Counted from the stretch's first letter, positions 33,170-42,628 are shown. The stretch: DNA of 64,000 nucleotides from Apoderus coryli (GCA_911728435.2 OU452208.1:620001-684000), one strand, 5' to 3'. Notes: generated from the letters alone by a model not told the origin. Numbers and translations are program-made.

Positions 33170-36100
33170 GTTCAAGTTTCTTGGCCTTATGTTTATTATA
33201 ACTGGAAAAGGATCTTGGGGTATAGGCCTTTTTGTAAAGTATTACTCTTTATTCTACTTTACTGCACACAGGAGCGATTGCAGGTTATCCAAACGATCAT
33301 GCGCCTTGGCAGAACATAACATTGATACAGGGCACATACCGGACTTCAACAAAGTTTCAATATTACACACCGAAAAAAACAAAACCAAAAGATTGTTCTT
33401 AGAAATGGTAGAGACAAATTTTAGCAACACCGCGATAAATAAAAGAAAAGACATCGATGAAGCAGGATTAATATATCAATACTTATTATCATTTGACAAC
33501 CAGAGAGGCCGGGGGACTCAGAACTCGATGGATTAATTTAGCTACGTGTTAATAAAGGACCTCGTCCAGTAAGACCTGAAATTTACATCATGTGGGACTC
33601 AAAGCACAGTAGTGAGAGCTGTGTGGAGAATCCCACATAAATAAGTAATGAAACAATTTTACGAACACAATAAACAGGCTTATGGGGCGTGATGAGTCGG
33701 TGGTTGCGACTAGGGTGGCAACTGGATGCACCTCCGGCGCATCAATGGGTCATAAAATAAAAACATCATGACAATGGCTTTACATTAAAAAAAAACACCC
33801 ACACACACATAGACATTGAATTTAATTTAGAAGTTGGTTGGTTTGCATTCACATTTCGGCATTAAGGTATTTTAAATAAAAGATAGTTGTTAAAACTTTG
33901 TTCATAATTAATTTATGTGTAAAATCAATTATTAATGATACTCCGTAAATTTAAGTAACTCTACCAACCCACTTAGAAGGTAGTGATTATGTTTGTATAC
34001 TTAATAACCAAATCATCATTTTCTTCTTTTTTGTAGCCTTGATAAAGATAATAAATATTATCGAAAGCTTGGTGTGGAATAAAGAGTAATACTTTACAAA
34101 AAGGCCTATACCCCAAGATCCTTTTCCAGTTATATATATATATATATATATAACACTTGTTTGACTAAAATTGCTGAGAACAGGATTCAGGCACGTGGCT
34201 TGTATGTGGAATTCGTAGGGGTGAAAGATGCTAGCAATAAGATTAATGAAATCGGCTGGTTAAGAATGAAACAACGTCGGATTTTCATTCACTAATTTTG
34301 ACTAATAAAAATCATCAGATGGAAATAGGCGGAATACCTATATGAAAGATTGAAGTTCCCGGGATCGGCGTATGATGTGAATATTCCTCATAAAACTGTC
34401 ATTACGCTACCGCTAGACTCAACATCAATCTTTGAGCGGTCATTTTCCTATACGGTTTCAAAATATTACAACGCTCTACTGGAGAATATAAAAAGTTTAC
34501 AGGGGTTTTCGTTTAAGAGCGCTGTCTGACACGTAATAGAACAAATTAATTTGTAGACATAAGCTACCTACTTAATTTGGCCAGCGATGTAAAACTATTT
34601 TCAGATAGGTTTAAGCTAAAATATAAGTTACGTTTAGGTTAAGTTAGGAAGCACTGCTTCAACTTTTATAAAAATGTCTTTTTGACTAATAAAGTATGTA
34701 TTATTGTTGTGTTTATTTTTATTATTATTAAAAATCACCCAATCATGTCAACATTTAACTGATACCACCACTCAAGGCTGTTTTCAATTACTATGACACA
34801 CCACAAATATTTCTGAAATTGACAGCGATATTATTATGTACTTAAATATTTTTACAAAAATGAAAATACAGTACTGTGGTTAGAAACCGAAAACTATAAT
34901 TATTCTTAGTCAGGACCTGACTTGTAACCCAAAATGGCGGCGGTATACGTCACAGTTTATTTCAAAGTGTCAACGTGGAGTCGGAATGCTGTACTTATAA
35001 ATGCTGTGACAGAAGTCCTTCAAAATAGATTGACACTATTGACAGGGGAAATAACAGAATACCTCGAAATTTGAATTTTTTACGCGCTATATGTTAGATC
35101 AGCGCCTACACAATTATAAACAAAAAATTAATTCATATGAAATACTTCTTAAAAATTTAAACTTTGCTGCTTTGGTACATTTATGCTGGCATTTTTATAT
35201 CCTAGTAACTTTAGATAAGATGATTTGGCAACATCACAACTGTATTTCTTCATTTACTAGTGAACACGACGATTCACACCACAGAATTCTGTGATTCACA
35301 CCATTGATTGAATTATATAGAATCCACACCGAGAGAATATATATATCGGTGTTGTCGTCCACACTCATCAGTGTGGTATGGCATTGTCTTGATTTATAAA
35401 GACAATAGTCGCATTCAGGGTTGTTCCAGGCTGCACAATTGTGCCAAAAGTGGCCCAATCAAGCATCCTTTGGCACACTGGCACCTCTTTCGTAAAAATT
35501 GCACAATTATAACAATTGATCTTTGACACAAAATATACACCCCGCTACTAACCAAATTATTACTTTATTCAACATAAAAGCGATTTTTTAATTGGTAGTT
35601 TGAGTAGAGAGAATTTTTTTCTGTATGATGCTTGAGCCAGTCCTGAATTGTCGCGACAAGTTTAGCGACCTTTCCATTATTAAATAATAAAAACAGACAG
35701 TACTGCAGGCAGCCAGGCATACACCATATACAAAATGATTTTTGTTTTAATCTGGCACCATTGTCGGAAGACTGGCACTATTGGAACGTTGACAAATGCA
35801 CACTCAAAAAATCTCTAGGAACAACACTGGAGCGGCACTCTGTAACAAAATAGCGATAGAGATTCCCTTAGCTTCGCTATTTCATACTCTGTAACCAGAT
35901 TCGCTATTTTCCGTGTCTAGCTGAACATCACCGAAGGGGCGATAGAGAAGAGAATGATAGATAACTTGAAAGGTGTTTCTATGATCGTTCTGTCTCAGTC
36001 TATTCAATGGATGCATGAGTTTTTTATCTTTCGTCATTCAATGACAATAAAATTAAAAGAGGTTAAGGTATGGTTGTTTGTATTCACTGTTGCCAACTTG

Positions 36101-39100
36101 GTAATTTCGTTACCAGATCTAGTAATTCCACCATGATTTTAGTAATTAGTAATATTTCTGGTAATAAAGACTTTAATCGCTTAATTCTGATAACATAGTA
36201 TTATCAATCCGATGAGACCCAAATTGTTTATATTTATTCTAAAAGGACTCGGCGAACATAGTCTCGAACCCTAATGCTGCTCGATTCGTGTTGCCGTATT
36301 GCCCAATCCCTAGCTATTGATGTCTTTATTTATTATAGCATAATGAGCGACGTTTTTTTTTGTTCTGCTACATACAAAACACACAAAAAATCTTCAAAGT
36401 ACAAAGAGAATGAGATCTAGTAATAATCTGGTAATTTGGGTTTTACAATCTGGTAATATGGGCAACCAATTAGTTGGCAACATGATGATGATTTGTATTA
36501 TGATTTTCAGGTGATATTATTTATTTTTTAGGTAAACTTCTTACAATAATTATAAACATTTATCGCGAAAAAGGTATAAAGGTAAGCATTTAATTTAAGC
36601 TATTTTAACAAATATCATTTTTGAGTGGGATCAAAATTTGTAAACAATGGTAGCAATAGACAGATACTTACTTAGCTATTTACGCATAGAGAATTGTAAT
36701 AATATTAGTGTATCTATAAAACAAATCATAGGTCTTTATTTAGACAAAAAGTTCAATAAAACGCCTATCATCATGTAGACAAAATCCTTTTTCTAGCTTT
36801 ATTTTCATGAATTCTTGCTATATTTTCGATTGTGTTACAAGAAATCTATGCAGTGGCAACATTTTTAACAATCACATATAGGACAACGCTTCTTGTAACC
36901 GCGCCGCTGCGCAGTCAGACGAATTTTATGTGAAAAAGTGTCACTACTCTAACGATGTTGCCAGGTTGGTATCTATTCACTATATCGACTGATAGAATGA
37001 ATAATACAATTTTATGATATTATAAATTTATACAGTGGATGTAATTATTATATCATTGCTGGGGGTAAAATGCTGAGTATGGAAGGTTAGGTAGCAGGCA
37101 GGGATGTGTTGTAAGGGTGTAATAGTGATGATCAGGAAGAGTTAGTAAAGGAGGCTGAGTGTAGAAAGCAGGATTGAGATGAAATGTAGTAGGCACGTAG
37201 TTGTAATATTAGTTCGATAGCAGTCATTATTAGGACAACACATCCCTGCCTGCTACCTAACCTTCCATACTCAGCATTTTACCCTCAAGCTCCTGCAATA
37301 TTTGTGTGGATTAGTTCGATAGCATTCATCGTTAGGTAATCATTGCAGGAGGTTAAGGGTAAAATGGTGAGTATGGAAGGTTAGGTAGCAGGCAGGGATG
37401 TGTTGTCCTAATAATGACTGCTATGGAACTAATATAACAACTATCTGCCTACTACATCTCATCTCAATCCAGCTTTCTACACCCACCCTCCTTGACTAAC
37501 TCTTCCTGATAATTACTATGACACGCTTACAACACATCCCTGCCTGCTACCTAACCTTCGATACTCAGCATTTTACCCCCAACCTCCTGCAATGATTACC
37601 TAACGATGACTGCTATCGAACTAATCCACATAAATATAACAAATAGGTATATAACCTAGAGTAGCATTTACATTGAACGGTCAAAAATTAAGCGCCAAAT
37701 ATTTAACCGTTTCAACATAATATGTGCGTTTTAAACCTGGCAACACCACACTTCGATTACAATCTGAACTCCCAAAACTCGTCTGACTGCGCAGCGGCGC
37801 GGTCAGACCATAATTTAGTACAACTATACTGCATGTTTACCGGATTCGCTTATAGAGTACCGATAATAGGGAGTTAAGGCAAAACAAAGGACGTATACGT
37901 ATCTCCATACGTAAACGTGAGATTTTGGTTATGTTTACACTAGATAAGCAGTCATTCAAAATAGAGTTAAGGTGCCATCCAATACGTATCGTATATGCGG
38001 AAGGTAGAGATAACACTTTACTTGAGAAAAAGACTATTTTAAATTTTTCTACTTCCATTTACTATGTTGCTAATATTATTGTTTTTATTATATATATTAT
38101 AAACCAAATACATATATATTTTATTATGTATATCTATAAACAATAACAGAAAAATGTTTATAATTGTTACAAAATAAACTACTACTATTAATAATAATAA
38201 TAAAGTATTTATTGGAAAATTACTTAGCTTAATTTTCAATTTAGATTGAGTTTTTAATGTTCTATTCTAGATATTCGTACAAGTTCATGTAATTCCGACA
38301 ACAATCGGTTCAATACGTTTAAGTATATGATACGCGTAGAGGTACATTTGTTTACGGCCTTCGTATCGTTAAACGTATCATAAATTTAAAGAGCGCATGC
38401 GTAGATGTCAAAAGATACGTTTACGTATACGTCACTGGCTTTGCCTTAACTCCCTAATGAAGTAATAGCGATCCTTATCGCTTGCTTATTCTCTATCTCT
38501 ATCCTTAAAATTCATATTACAGAGTGCCGCTCCTGGTCGCATTCAGTGGACGAAACCGTTGTGCAACTGTTCCAAAACGTTAGCGAAAACGTTCGGTAAC
38601 ACATGCGCTACATCATTGAGGTGGGCTACATACTCAACTCCAAATACATTTGACCAAGCACATGTATATTAGAATTATTTTCTATAATATTCAATTTGAA
38701 TAATAATGTCCATTTTTATTGCTACCTTATTTATCAGAGCAGGTGATAAATACAGCTGGTAATTGTTTAAAGAAACTAGACACAGAACCTATCTACTATG
38801 CACATCACTTTATAACACTTGTTAAATTAAATAAAAACACATTTTGAATAAACAATTAAATAAATATAATACACATGTCAAATGTCAAAAACCCAGAACG
38901 GCTTGACAGCCGAACGTACAAACCAGATTATAGGGATTTAAGGCAGAGCCAGTGACGTATACGTAAACGTATCTTTTGACATCTACGCATGCGCTCTTTA
39001 AATTTATGATACGTTTAACGATACGCAGGCCGTAAACATATGTACCACAACGCGTATCGTATACTTAAACGTATTGAACCGATTGTTGTCGGAATTACAT

Positions 39101-40254
39101 GAACTTGTACGAATATCTAGAATAGAACATTAAAAACTCAATCTAAATTAAAAATTAAGCTAAGCTATTTTGCAATAAATACTTTATTATTATTATTAGT
39201 AGTAGTAGTTTATTTTGTAACAATTATAAACATTTTTCTGTTATTGTTTATATGCATACATAATAAAATATATACCTAGGTATTTGGTTAATAATTAAAA
39301 AAACAATAATATTAACAAAATAGTAAATAGAAGTAGAAAAATCTAAAATAGTCTTTTTCTCAAGTAAAGTGTTATCTCTACCTTCCGCATATACGATACG
39401 TATTGGATGACACCTTAACTCTATTTTGAATGACTGCTTATCTAGTGTAAACATAACCAAAATCTCACGTTTACGTATGGAGATACGTATACGTACTTGG
39501 TTTTGCCTTAACTCCCTTATATCTGGTACAAACCAGACATATCATATCTCTGGTTTGTACGTTCGGCTGTCAAGCCGTTCTGGGGAACGTGTTTGTACCA
39601 TATGGACTCTCCATAATATCTGATATGGAGAGTCCATATGGTACAAACACGTTCCCGACTGCGAACGCTACCGATACCGGTAGGTAGCTCCCAGCTACGT
39701 CCGCTGATTGCGATCACTGGCTATGGTTTAGATTATAATTTAATTAATAAAAACTAAGAATTGCTTGTTACATAATGTAACTACACTTCTAGTTATGTTG
39801 GAAATTTGCTTCACACTACCATGTACCATGCTTTCACCAGACGGGCCGTTTCATTGATCAACAACTTAGCAGTGGTGATCGGCCAGCAATGTGAATCAAA
39901 TTTCCAACATTTACGATGAGCTTATACTAGCACGAGACACCGCATGATAACAAGATGTTTCACCAACCTTTGTTTACTACACCCTTGTAATTCTTCCTCT
40001 TCGCGCTTTCTTACCCAATTCCAGCCCCACCACCTGCAAAACTGCAGCTCCCACAAATCTTCGCGGCCATACGGAGGCGCCGGTGGTTTTTCCATGTCCA
40101 CGCCACAAGGATGTTTAAACGACTTATGGGGTGGCCCATATGCGGCAGCACAGTTACATTCCGGGATTTGTTTAGCTTGGTGTCTAATAGTCGGTTCCTT
40201 TTGTGGTTGCGGTTTTGGTGGTGGAGGTTTCTGCTTTTTTTTGCAACAGCCCAT
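17122..40254 (-). CDS. Unrecognised cysteine-rich protein gene, four exons over 23 kb
   Basis: Exons: 40254-39968, 32345-31895, 18631-18378 and 18313-17122 (TGA at 17124-17122). All splice sites are GT-AG, and the phases (2, 0, 2) join exactly, giving about 727 residues. The N-terminus MGCCKKKQ could be lipid-modified (Gly2, Cys3, Cys4). A Pro-rich stretch and scattered Cys clusters follow (PECNCAAAYGPP, GFCKCFF), then a Cys-rich block across exons 3 and 4 (GCNCPQDG ... NCACHCTRNAPCSKC) that looks metal-binding. The C-terminal 350 residues are polar and Ser-rich, with a basic KRARSPHSF / VKRARHEE stretch. I do not know the family. Joining exons 1 and 2 to 3 and 4 is inference from phase, order and composition. 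The introns carry the Transib, P-type and other elements listed here. Confidence 0.72.
18781..20759 (+). mobile_element. Transib transposon, internally deleted
   Basis: The ends are inverted repeats of about 33 bp starting CACAGTGGGGTATTTGAGCA, flanked by an exact 5-bp duplication CGCCG (18776-18780 and 20760-20764). Transib elements have 5-bp GC-rich duplications and CAC-starting ends related to V(D)J recombination signals. Here the first seven bases equal the consensus RSS heptamer. The internal gene is a RAG1-core-like transposase lacking its middle. It lies in intron 2 of the Cys-rich gene. Confidence 0.93.
19052..20535 (+). pseudogene. Transib transposase with catalytic core deleted
   Basis: Exon 1 is 19052-19070 (MDRGEP) and exon 2 opens at 19411 (GPSNVRVLTRKHLF). 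The N-terminal part runs to about 20090 (RPAKLFEASSERTKRRK, SPKQAIAMFVAAGLSRRQYE, KAKLECYPD). The frame then breaks and resumes at about 20097 with the C-terminal block YIQLFPWHPMTPTMHKILIH and QLSEEASEARNRHF, which corresponds to the RAG1 segment around its third catalytic acid, ending in an acidic tail at 20535. Several hundred residues, including the regions of the first two catalytic Asp, are missing at the joint (20085-20097). It is not active but could be mobilised by a full copy. Confidence 0.88.
20765..21701. other. Intron DNA without recognisable features
   Basis: Part of intron 2 of the Cys-rich gene. I found no exon-like frame, terminal repeats or repeats shared with the rest of the window. 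Confidence 0.5.
21941..22251. mobile_element. Foldback MITE with TTAA duplication
   Basis: About 311 bp forming two inverted arms of about 120 bp that start GGCTGTTTGATCAGACTCCA. TTAA flanks both sides (21937-21940 and 22252-22255); the sister element P2b has a single TTAA at the same place, so this is a real insertion. A TTAA target suggests a piggyBac-type source. Confidence 0.9.
22285..22389 (+). pseudogene. THAP finger first exon in P2a
   Basis: It reads from ACAATG as MNNQGGHVYAAKCCPN...SKHFFRFPTDPVR and ends at a GTGAGT donor. CC...HFFRFPxDPxR is the start of a THAP zinc finger. In this copy the first Cys is Tyr and the RYTC residues are missing compared with P2b at 32828-32932. No later exons of a transposase are found. 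Confidence 0.7.
22610..23040 (+). pseudogene. LINE 3' ORF remnant in P2a
   Basis: The frames give IFERSFSYTVSKYYNALPENIKSL and a stop shortly after, a motif found at the C-terminus of jockey/CR1-type LINE polyproteins. The same fragment occurs in P2b (34150-34560), so it was part of the element before the two copies separated. Confidence 0.65.
23204..23228. mobile_element. P-like excision scar
   Basis: Twenty-five bases made of the first 17 of the left end (CAAAGATTAATCTACAC) of the element at 28580-31460 and the last 8 of its right end (AATCTTTG), flanked by a 7-bp duplication CTATGAC (23197-23203 and 23229-23235). P2b has a single CTATGAC (34791-34797) and no insert. Confidence 0.85.
23799..23979. 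repeat. Small AT-rich foldback
   Basis: Inverted ends around 'ggtatgacaccaaacaaatc' and its complement near 23950-23975 enclose AT-rich sequence. It is present only in the left arm of the Mutator-like element, so it is a later insertion of about 180 bp. Confidence 0.65.
24169..25853 (+). mobile_element. Mariner-like transposon with 440-bp inverted repeats
   Basis: The ends CAGGGTGGTCCAACTTTTAC are inverted and flanked by TA (24167-24168 and 25854-25855). Arms of about 440 bp flank a decayed transposase. A fragment of the same family is at 2879-3334. Confidence 0.85.
24620..25353 (+). pseudogene. Mariner/Tc1-type transposase remnant
   Basis: The pieces are HFRPVQDLLPEDY (about 24640), RKFQHQFSVNVWLGVISNNL (from 24850), WFQMDGAPAHLGRNVRNW (about 25030, second catalytic Asp) and PRSPDLTPLDFFIGGYLKE (about 25160, third Asp). 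Frameshifts occur at about 24715 and 25130, and the N-terminal DNA-binding part is missing. It is inactive. Confidence 0.82.
26106..26888. mobile_element. Mariner-type MITE (CAGGGTGGTCAAAA ends)
   Basis: Inverted arms of about 190 bp starting CAGGGTGGTCAAAAAATTAT, with TA at both borders (26104-26105 and 26889-26890). The centre (about 26300-26700) has no convincing open frame. Confidence 0.8.
27703..28572. other. Intron DNA, one short hairpin
   Basis: No exon-like frame seen. A hairpin CCTCAGAAAAATA / TATTTTTCTGAGG lies at about 28386-28416, and a TATCGATAC-rich stretch at 28460-28560 leads into the P-like element. Confidence 0.5.
28580..31460. mobile_element. P-like element with CAAAGATTAATCTACACAAT ends
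   Basis: Perfect 24-bp inverted ends and a 7-bp duplication GTATCGG (28573-28579 and 31461-31467). It starts CAAAGA like P1 and has a 7-bp TSD like P2a and P2b. The 2.9 kb interior has no recognised transposase; it includes an AT palindrome at 28971-29019 and, at about 30033, an isolated end-like ACAGGGTGTTGCATAAG. P affinity is inferred from termini and TSD. Confidence 0.72.
31468..31890. other. Intron DNA between the P-like element and exon 2
   Basis: No further feature recognised. It ends at the splice donor of exon 2 of the minus-strand Cys-rich gene. Confidence 0.45.
31895..32345 (-). CDS. Exon 2 of the Cys-rich gene
   Basis: The acceptor is ...ATGTAG at 32346 and the donor GTAAGT after 31895. 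It begins with one base completing the last codon of exon 1 and ends in phase 0, matching exon 3. It encodes a Pro-rich segment, GFCKCFFKKQPP, MLCETYACGML and a Ser/Arg-rich stretch ending SSDDERDIEVEV. Confidence 0.75.
32828..32932 (+). pseudogene. THAP finger first exon in P2b
   Basis: MNNQGGHVCAAKCCPNKRYT...HFFRFPTDPVR followed by a GTGAGT donor; better preserved than in P2a. The rest of a transposase gene is absent. Confidence 0.72.
33128..33166. repeat. (TA)n microsatellite
   Basis: About 20 TA units, in the tract that in P2a is much shorter (about 22589-22599). The Penelope-like fragment follows it and a further TA tract lies on its far side (34131-34152). Confidence 0.9.
33167..34132 (+). 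mobile_element. Penelope-like element fragment with inverted ends
   Basis: Inverted arms (33199-33256 and 34074-34132, starting ACTGGAAAAGGATCTTGGGG) flank a 3'-terminal gene piece (33168-33533). The protein has LAEHNIDTGHIPDFNKVSIL, KTKRLFLEMVETN and a C-terminal DIDEAGLIYQYLL, matching the C-terminal half of the GIY-YIG endonuclease of Penelope-like elements. P2a lacks this segment at the same place. RT is missing. Confidence 0.78.
35016..35828. other. Intron 1 DNA without assigned features
   Basis: No coding frame recognised. Similar GTTGTTCC/GGAACAAC words at about 35418 and 35822 might be ends of a small unclassified repeat. Confidence 0.4.
36898..37803. mobile_element. TIR element with alternating palindromic units
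   Basis: GC-rich inverted ends ACCGCGCCGCTGCGCAGTCA (about 25 bp) in AT-rich DNA. Inside are four copies of a unit of about 60 bp around 'ggttaggtagcaggcaggga', in alternating orientation: 37058-37116 (+), 37233-37297 (-), 37342-37410 (+) and 37526-37595 (-). No open frame and no clear target duplication. Confidence 0.65.
37868..38455. mobile_element. MITE D, copy 1
   Basis: 588 bp with ends AGGGAGTTAAGGCAAA, flanked by AAT on both sides (37865-37867 and 38456-38458). An inverted second copy lies at 38932-39517. Rich in 'acgtatacgta' words; non-coding. Confidence 0.75.
38892..39584. mobile_element. Foldback element E (CCCAGAACGGCTTGACAGCC ends)
   Basis: Inverted arms CCCAGAACGGCTTGACAGCC (about 38 bp) surround MITE D copy 2 almost completely, so D2 inserted into the middle of a small foldback. 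Confidence 0.65.
38932..39517. mobile_element. MITE D, copy 2 (inverted)
   Basis: 586 bp, inverted relative to copy 1, flanked by TAT on both sides (38929-38931 and 39518-39520). The two copies support a 3-bp target duplication, so a Harbinger-type origin is possible. Confidence 0.75.
39583..39656. repeat. Perfect 32-bp hairpin
   Basis: Two perfectly complementary 32-base arms (39583-39614 and 39625-39656) with a 10-base loop; the arms begin GGGAACGTGTTTGTACCATA. It abuts element E. Confidence 0.9.
39968..40254 (-). CDS. Exon 1 of the Cys-rich gene
   Basis: ATG at 40254, preceded by AT-rich leader sequence. It encodes MGCCKKKQ, a PPPPKPQPQ stretch, CNCAAAYGPP and a Trp-rich WELQFCRWWGWNWVRKREEEE. 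The chosen donor (AAAG|GTTGGT at 39967) leaves phase 2, which fits exon 2; without splicing the frame would end at 39922. The start is the first ATG of the open frame. Confidence 0.68.
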
Positions 40255-40570
40255 ATTTTTTTTATTCTAATTTTATATTTGCTACAACGTGAATTTATTG
40301 TGTGATGTAAATGTCATTTTATTTTCTGGAATGACAATTCGGTAATAAGTTTCATAAGTAGGTACGTGTTCATTGTAAATAAAAATTGAATAATTCTTGT
40401 TCTACATGCTGCTAATAATTAGAATACACATGAACTAAATAATTCAAAAATATGATTCAATATAGGGATTTACACCTGTAAAGAAATGCGCCGTAAAGAT
40501 AGGTGAGTGAATGAATGTGCTACAACCAAATTTACAAGTGATTAGATCACATCAGTGCATTTGAGCTGAG

Positions 40571-40785
40571 ATGCAAAATGGAATTGCTTAATATTAGGCA
40601 ACATCGAGGGTAAGATAGAGGGCCGTAGAGGGATAGGAAGGAAGAAATTGTCCTGGTTGCGGAACATAAGACAGTGGACAGGAATAAATGACATACAGAC
40701 CCTAATTCACACCGCAAGAGATAGAGAGGAGATGGAAAATGTGATCGCAAACATCCATTAGTGGATAGCATCCGAAGAAGAAGAA
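40571..40785 (+). pseudogene. RTE LINE C-terminal fragment
   Basis: The frame reads GKIEGRRGIGRKKLSWLRNI, RQWTGINDIQTLIH, then a stop and a GAA-repeat tail (about 40780). This is the usual 3' end of RTE-clade LINEs. It is truncated on the 5' side. Confidence 0.75.
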
Positions 40786-41060
40786 TATTAGGCATTGACT
40801 TGAGGCAAGGTTGCCACTTCTTATGAATCAAACTTAATTTATTGATTTCCTGATGGTGACAGCATTGAACTAACGTTACTACATTACGTATATATAGTTC
40901 AATGGGTGAAAGCACAGATCTAGAAACTCTTCTAGATCTGTGGGTGAAAGTGACCTATCGATTTGAATTATGATTGAGACATGAGTAAAGAGTTTATTAA
41001 ATTGTGCATATATTTTCATGCGTATAACCCACAGAAATCTTATTTATATATATATATATA

Positions 41061-42628
41061 CTCTAGAATAATAATCCCATAGTACAAAAATGTAACCAAA
41101 AGTGTAGAGGTGTCCATAATGCGCATGATCACCAGTAACTTATTTTTCAACAGGACCGGCTTTGATTAAATGTAATATTACTGTTATAGGTATATTTAAA
41201 ATTAAATTTTACCATTTGGTAACATTCAAATAAAAAAATGGAATAAAGGAATTTAAGAAATAAAAAATTACATTAAATATCTAAATACTTTATTGTCTAA
41301 CAGGTACAACCCAATAATAATAAATCTAAGCAGAAACGAGAAATAAGTAAAAATTCTAATACTGGAAAATATCTTAAGGACATGAGCATTCTAATTATTT
41401 ATTTTATTATTATATAATATTTGTTTGTTTATACAACCAGCTTAGGCGTCTTACCTCTCTACAGCCTTCAAAGAAGGGGTGCAAGAAACAGTGACTTCAC
41501 AAATATTTTCCGTGTCCATGAAAACCACTTCCATATCATTCGTACTACTCGCAATAGTATTTTGTGATAAAACATGGTTGGTAGAACTTGTATTCTCAGC
41601 AATTTCATGGAGGATTCTATAATTAAGTATATTCCAGTTTAACAACAGAATTCAAACGAACTTTGTATACCTACACAACGTAGGAAATATATTCTTGACA
41701 TACATATCATGCATTTTTGACAGACTGCTTTTAAGTAACCAGTGTCTTGATATCAAACGATTAAGAATTTAACTTCCACTCTCATTTACATAATCTCTTC
41801 TTTTCAAAAAAAGTTTGGGAACTGCATCGGGTACGAGGATGATCCTCTTGCCGTCTTCTCTACAAATGATATCTTCTGCAGCGAAATGCTTACTGCATAT
41901 GACATTCCCATCACATAAATTTTCTGTACTAGGATCCCAATGCCCGCATCCAAACATCATTTTTTTTTTGTCAAGCTAAAAATGAGTATCATGTCAATGG
42001 TATCATATTGACTCAAACTCAGACTGTTAGAAACCCGAAACAATAACTTACTGAAAATATTTAATACCAGGAATGAGACCTTCATTTTTACACCACAACA
42101 CTATACACCTCATTGTTTGTTAAATAAACGAATTAAAACCAAAATAACAAATATTAAAAACAATTTTAATCACAAATAGGTATATCTATCAACAATTAAA
42201 ATATACCACGAATAAAACCATAACTCAATTATAAAACCTATCTGAATTGTTCTGAAGCCGACTCTGACAGATATTCCCACAACGAGAAACGTCATTTGCG
42301 AAAACAGACGCTGTTGCGAAATCTCCTAAATTTAATAAGATTTGGAAAAAATGTTTTGGTTCATATTGCTGAAAACTAAACAGTATGCAATTTTACCGAT
42401 AACATTTAATTATTTGATTTTGTCAAGCAGTTTCGTATGACGCAACATATGGATTTATTTATAAAACAGATATGTCGCATAAATTCTGTAAGGCGAACGA
42501 CAAAATAGTTTTAAATATGGCAGCTCTGTACTGAAAATAAGTTACTGAGGAGCATGCGTAGTTCGTGAAAACTCTGCATACCCGTTACACTTTTTGGTAT
42601 TCGGCTGGATTTAATTAGCATTCTAGAG
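41061..42628 (-). mobile_element. TIR-bounded element carrying a THAP gene
   Basis: Imperfect inverted arms (left from CTCTAGAAT at 41061, right ending ATTCTAGAG at 42628; inner blocks CAAAAGTGTA and AGTAACTTATTTT) enclose a minus-strand THAP gene. TA stands on both sides but no longer duplication is visible, so the superfamily is open; a P relationship is possible because of the THAP finger. Confidence 0.55.
41451..42111 (-). pseudogene. THAP domain protein, partial
   Basis: Exon 1 (42111-about 42053) reads MRCIVLWCKNEGLIPGIKYF, with the first Cys pair. Exon 2 (from about 41972) carries VICSKHFAAEDI (Cys-x2-His) and VPDAVPKLF, the AVPxxF end of a THAP finger. A third frame (41645-41451) is Ser/Thr-rich. 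The HRFP core between exons 1 and 2 is not convincing and no catalytic domain follows. It could be a domesticated gene or a decayed transposase start. Confidence 0.6.

Larger units (their letters stand above)
32549..35008 (+). mobile_element. P-type transposon P2b
   Basis: Same termini as P2a, with its own 7-bp duplication ACAGAAG (32542-32548 and 35009-35015). It contains a THAP exon, a LINE 3' fragment (34150-34560) and one later insertion, a Penelope-like piece. At three places it shows the unoccupied version of sites filled in P2a. Confidence 0.83.
35829..38533. mobile_element. Putative TIR element (GGAGCGGCACTCTGTAA ends)
   Basis: A 17-bp perfect inverted repeat GGAGCGGCACTCTGTAA stands at both ends, 2.7 kb apart, with weaker similarity further in. 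No target duplication is apparent. It contains the smaller elements at 36898-37803 and 37868-38455. Confidence 0.5.

Noticed and set aside
33690..33715. CGTGATGAG as a hammerhead core in the Penelope-like piece
   Set aside because: No GAAA segment or suitable stem follows; the site near 34040 is the better, still weak, candidate.
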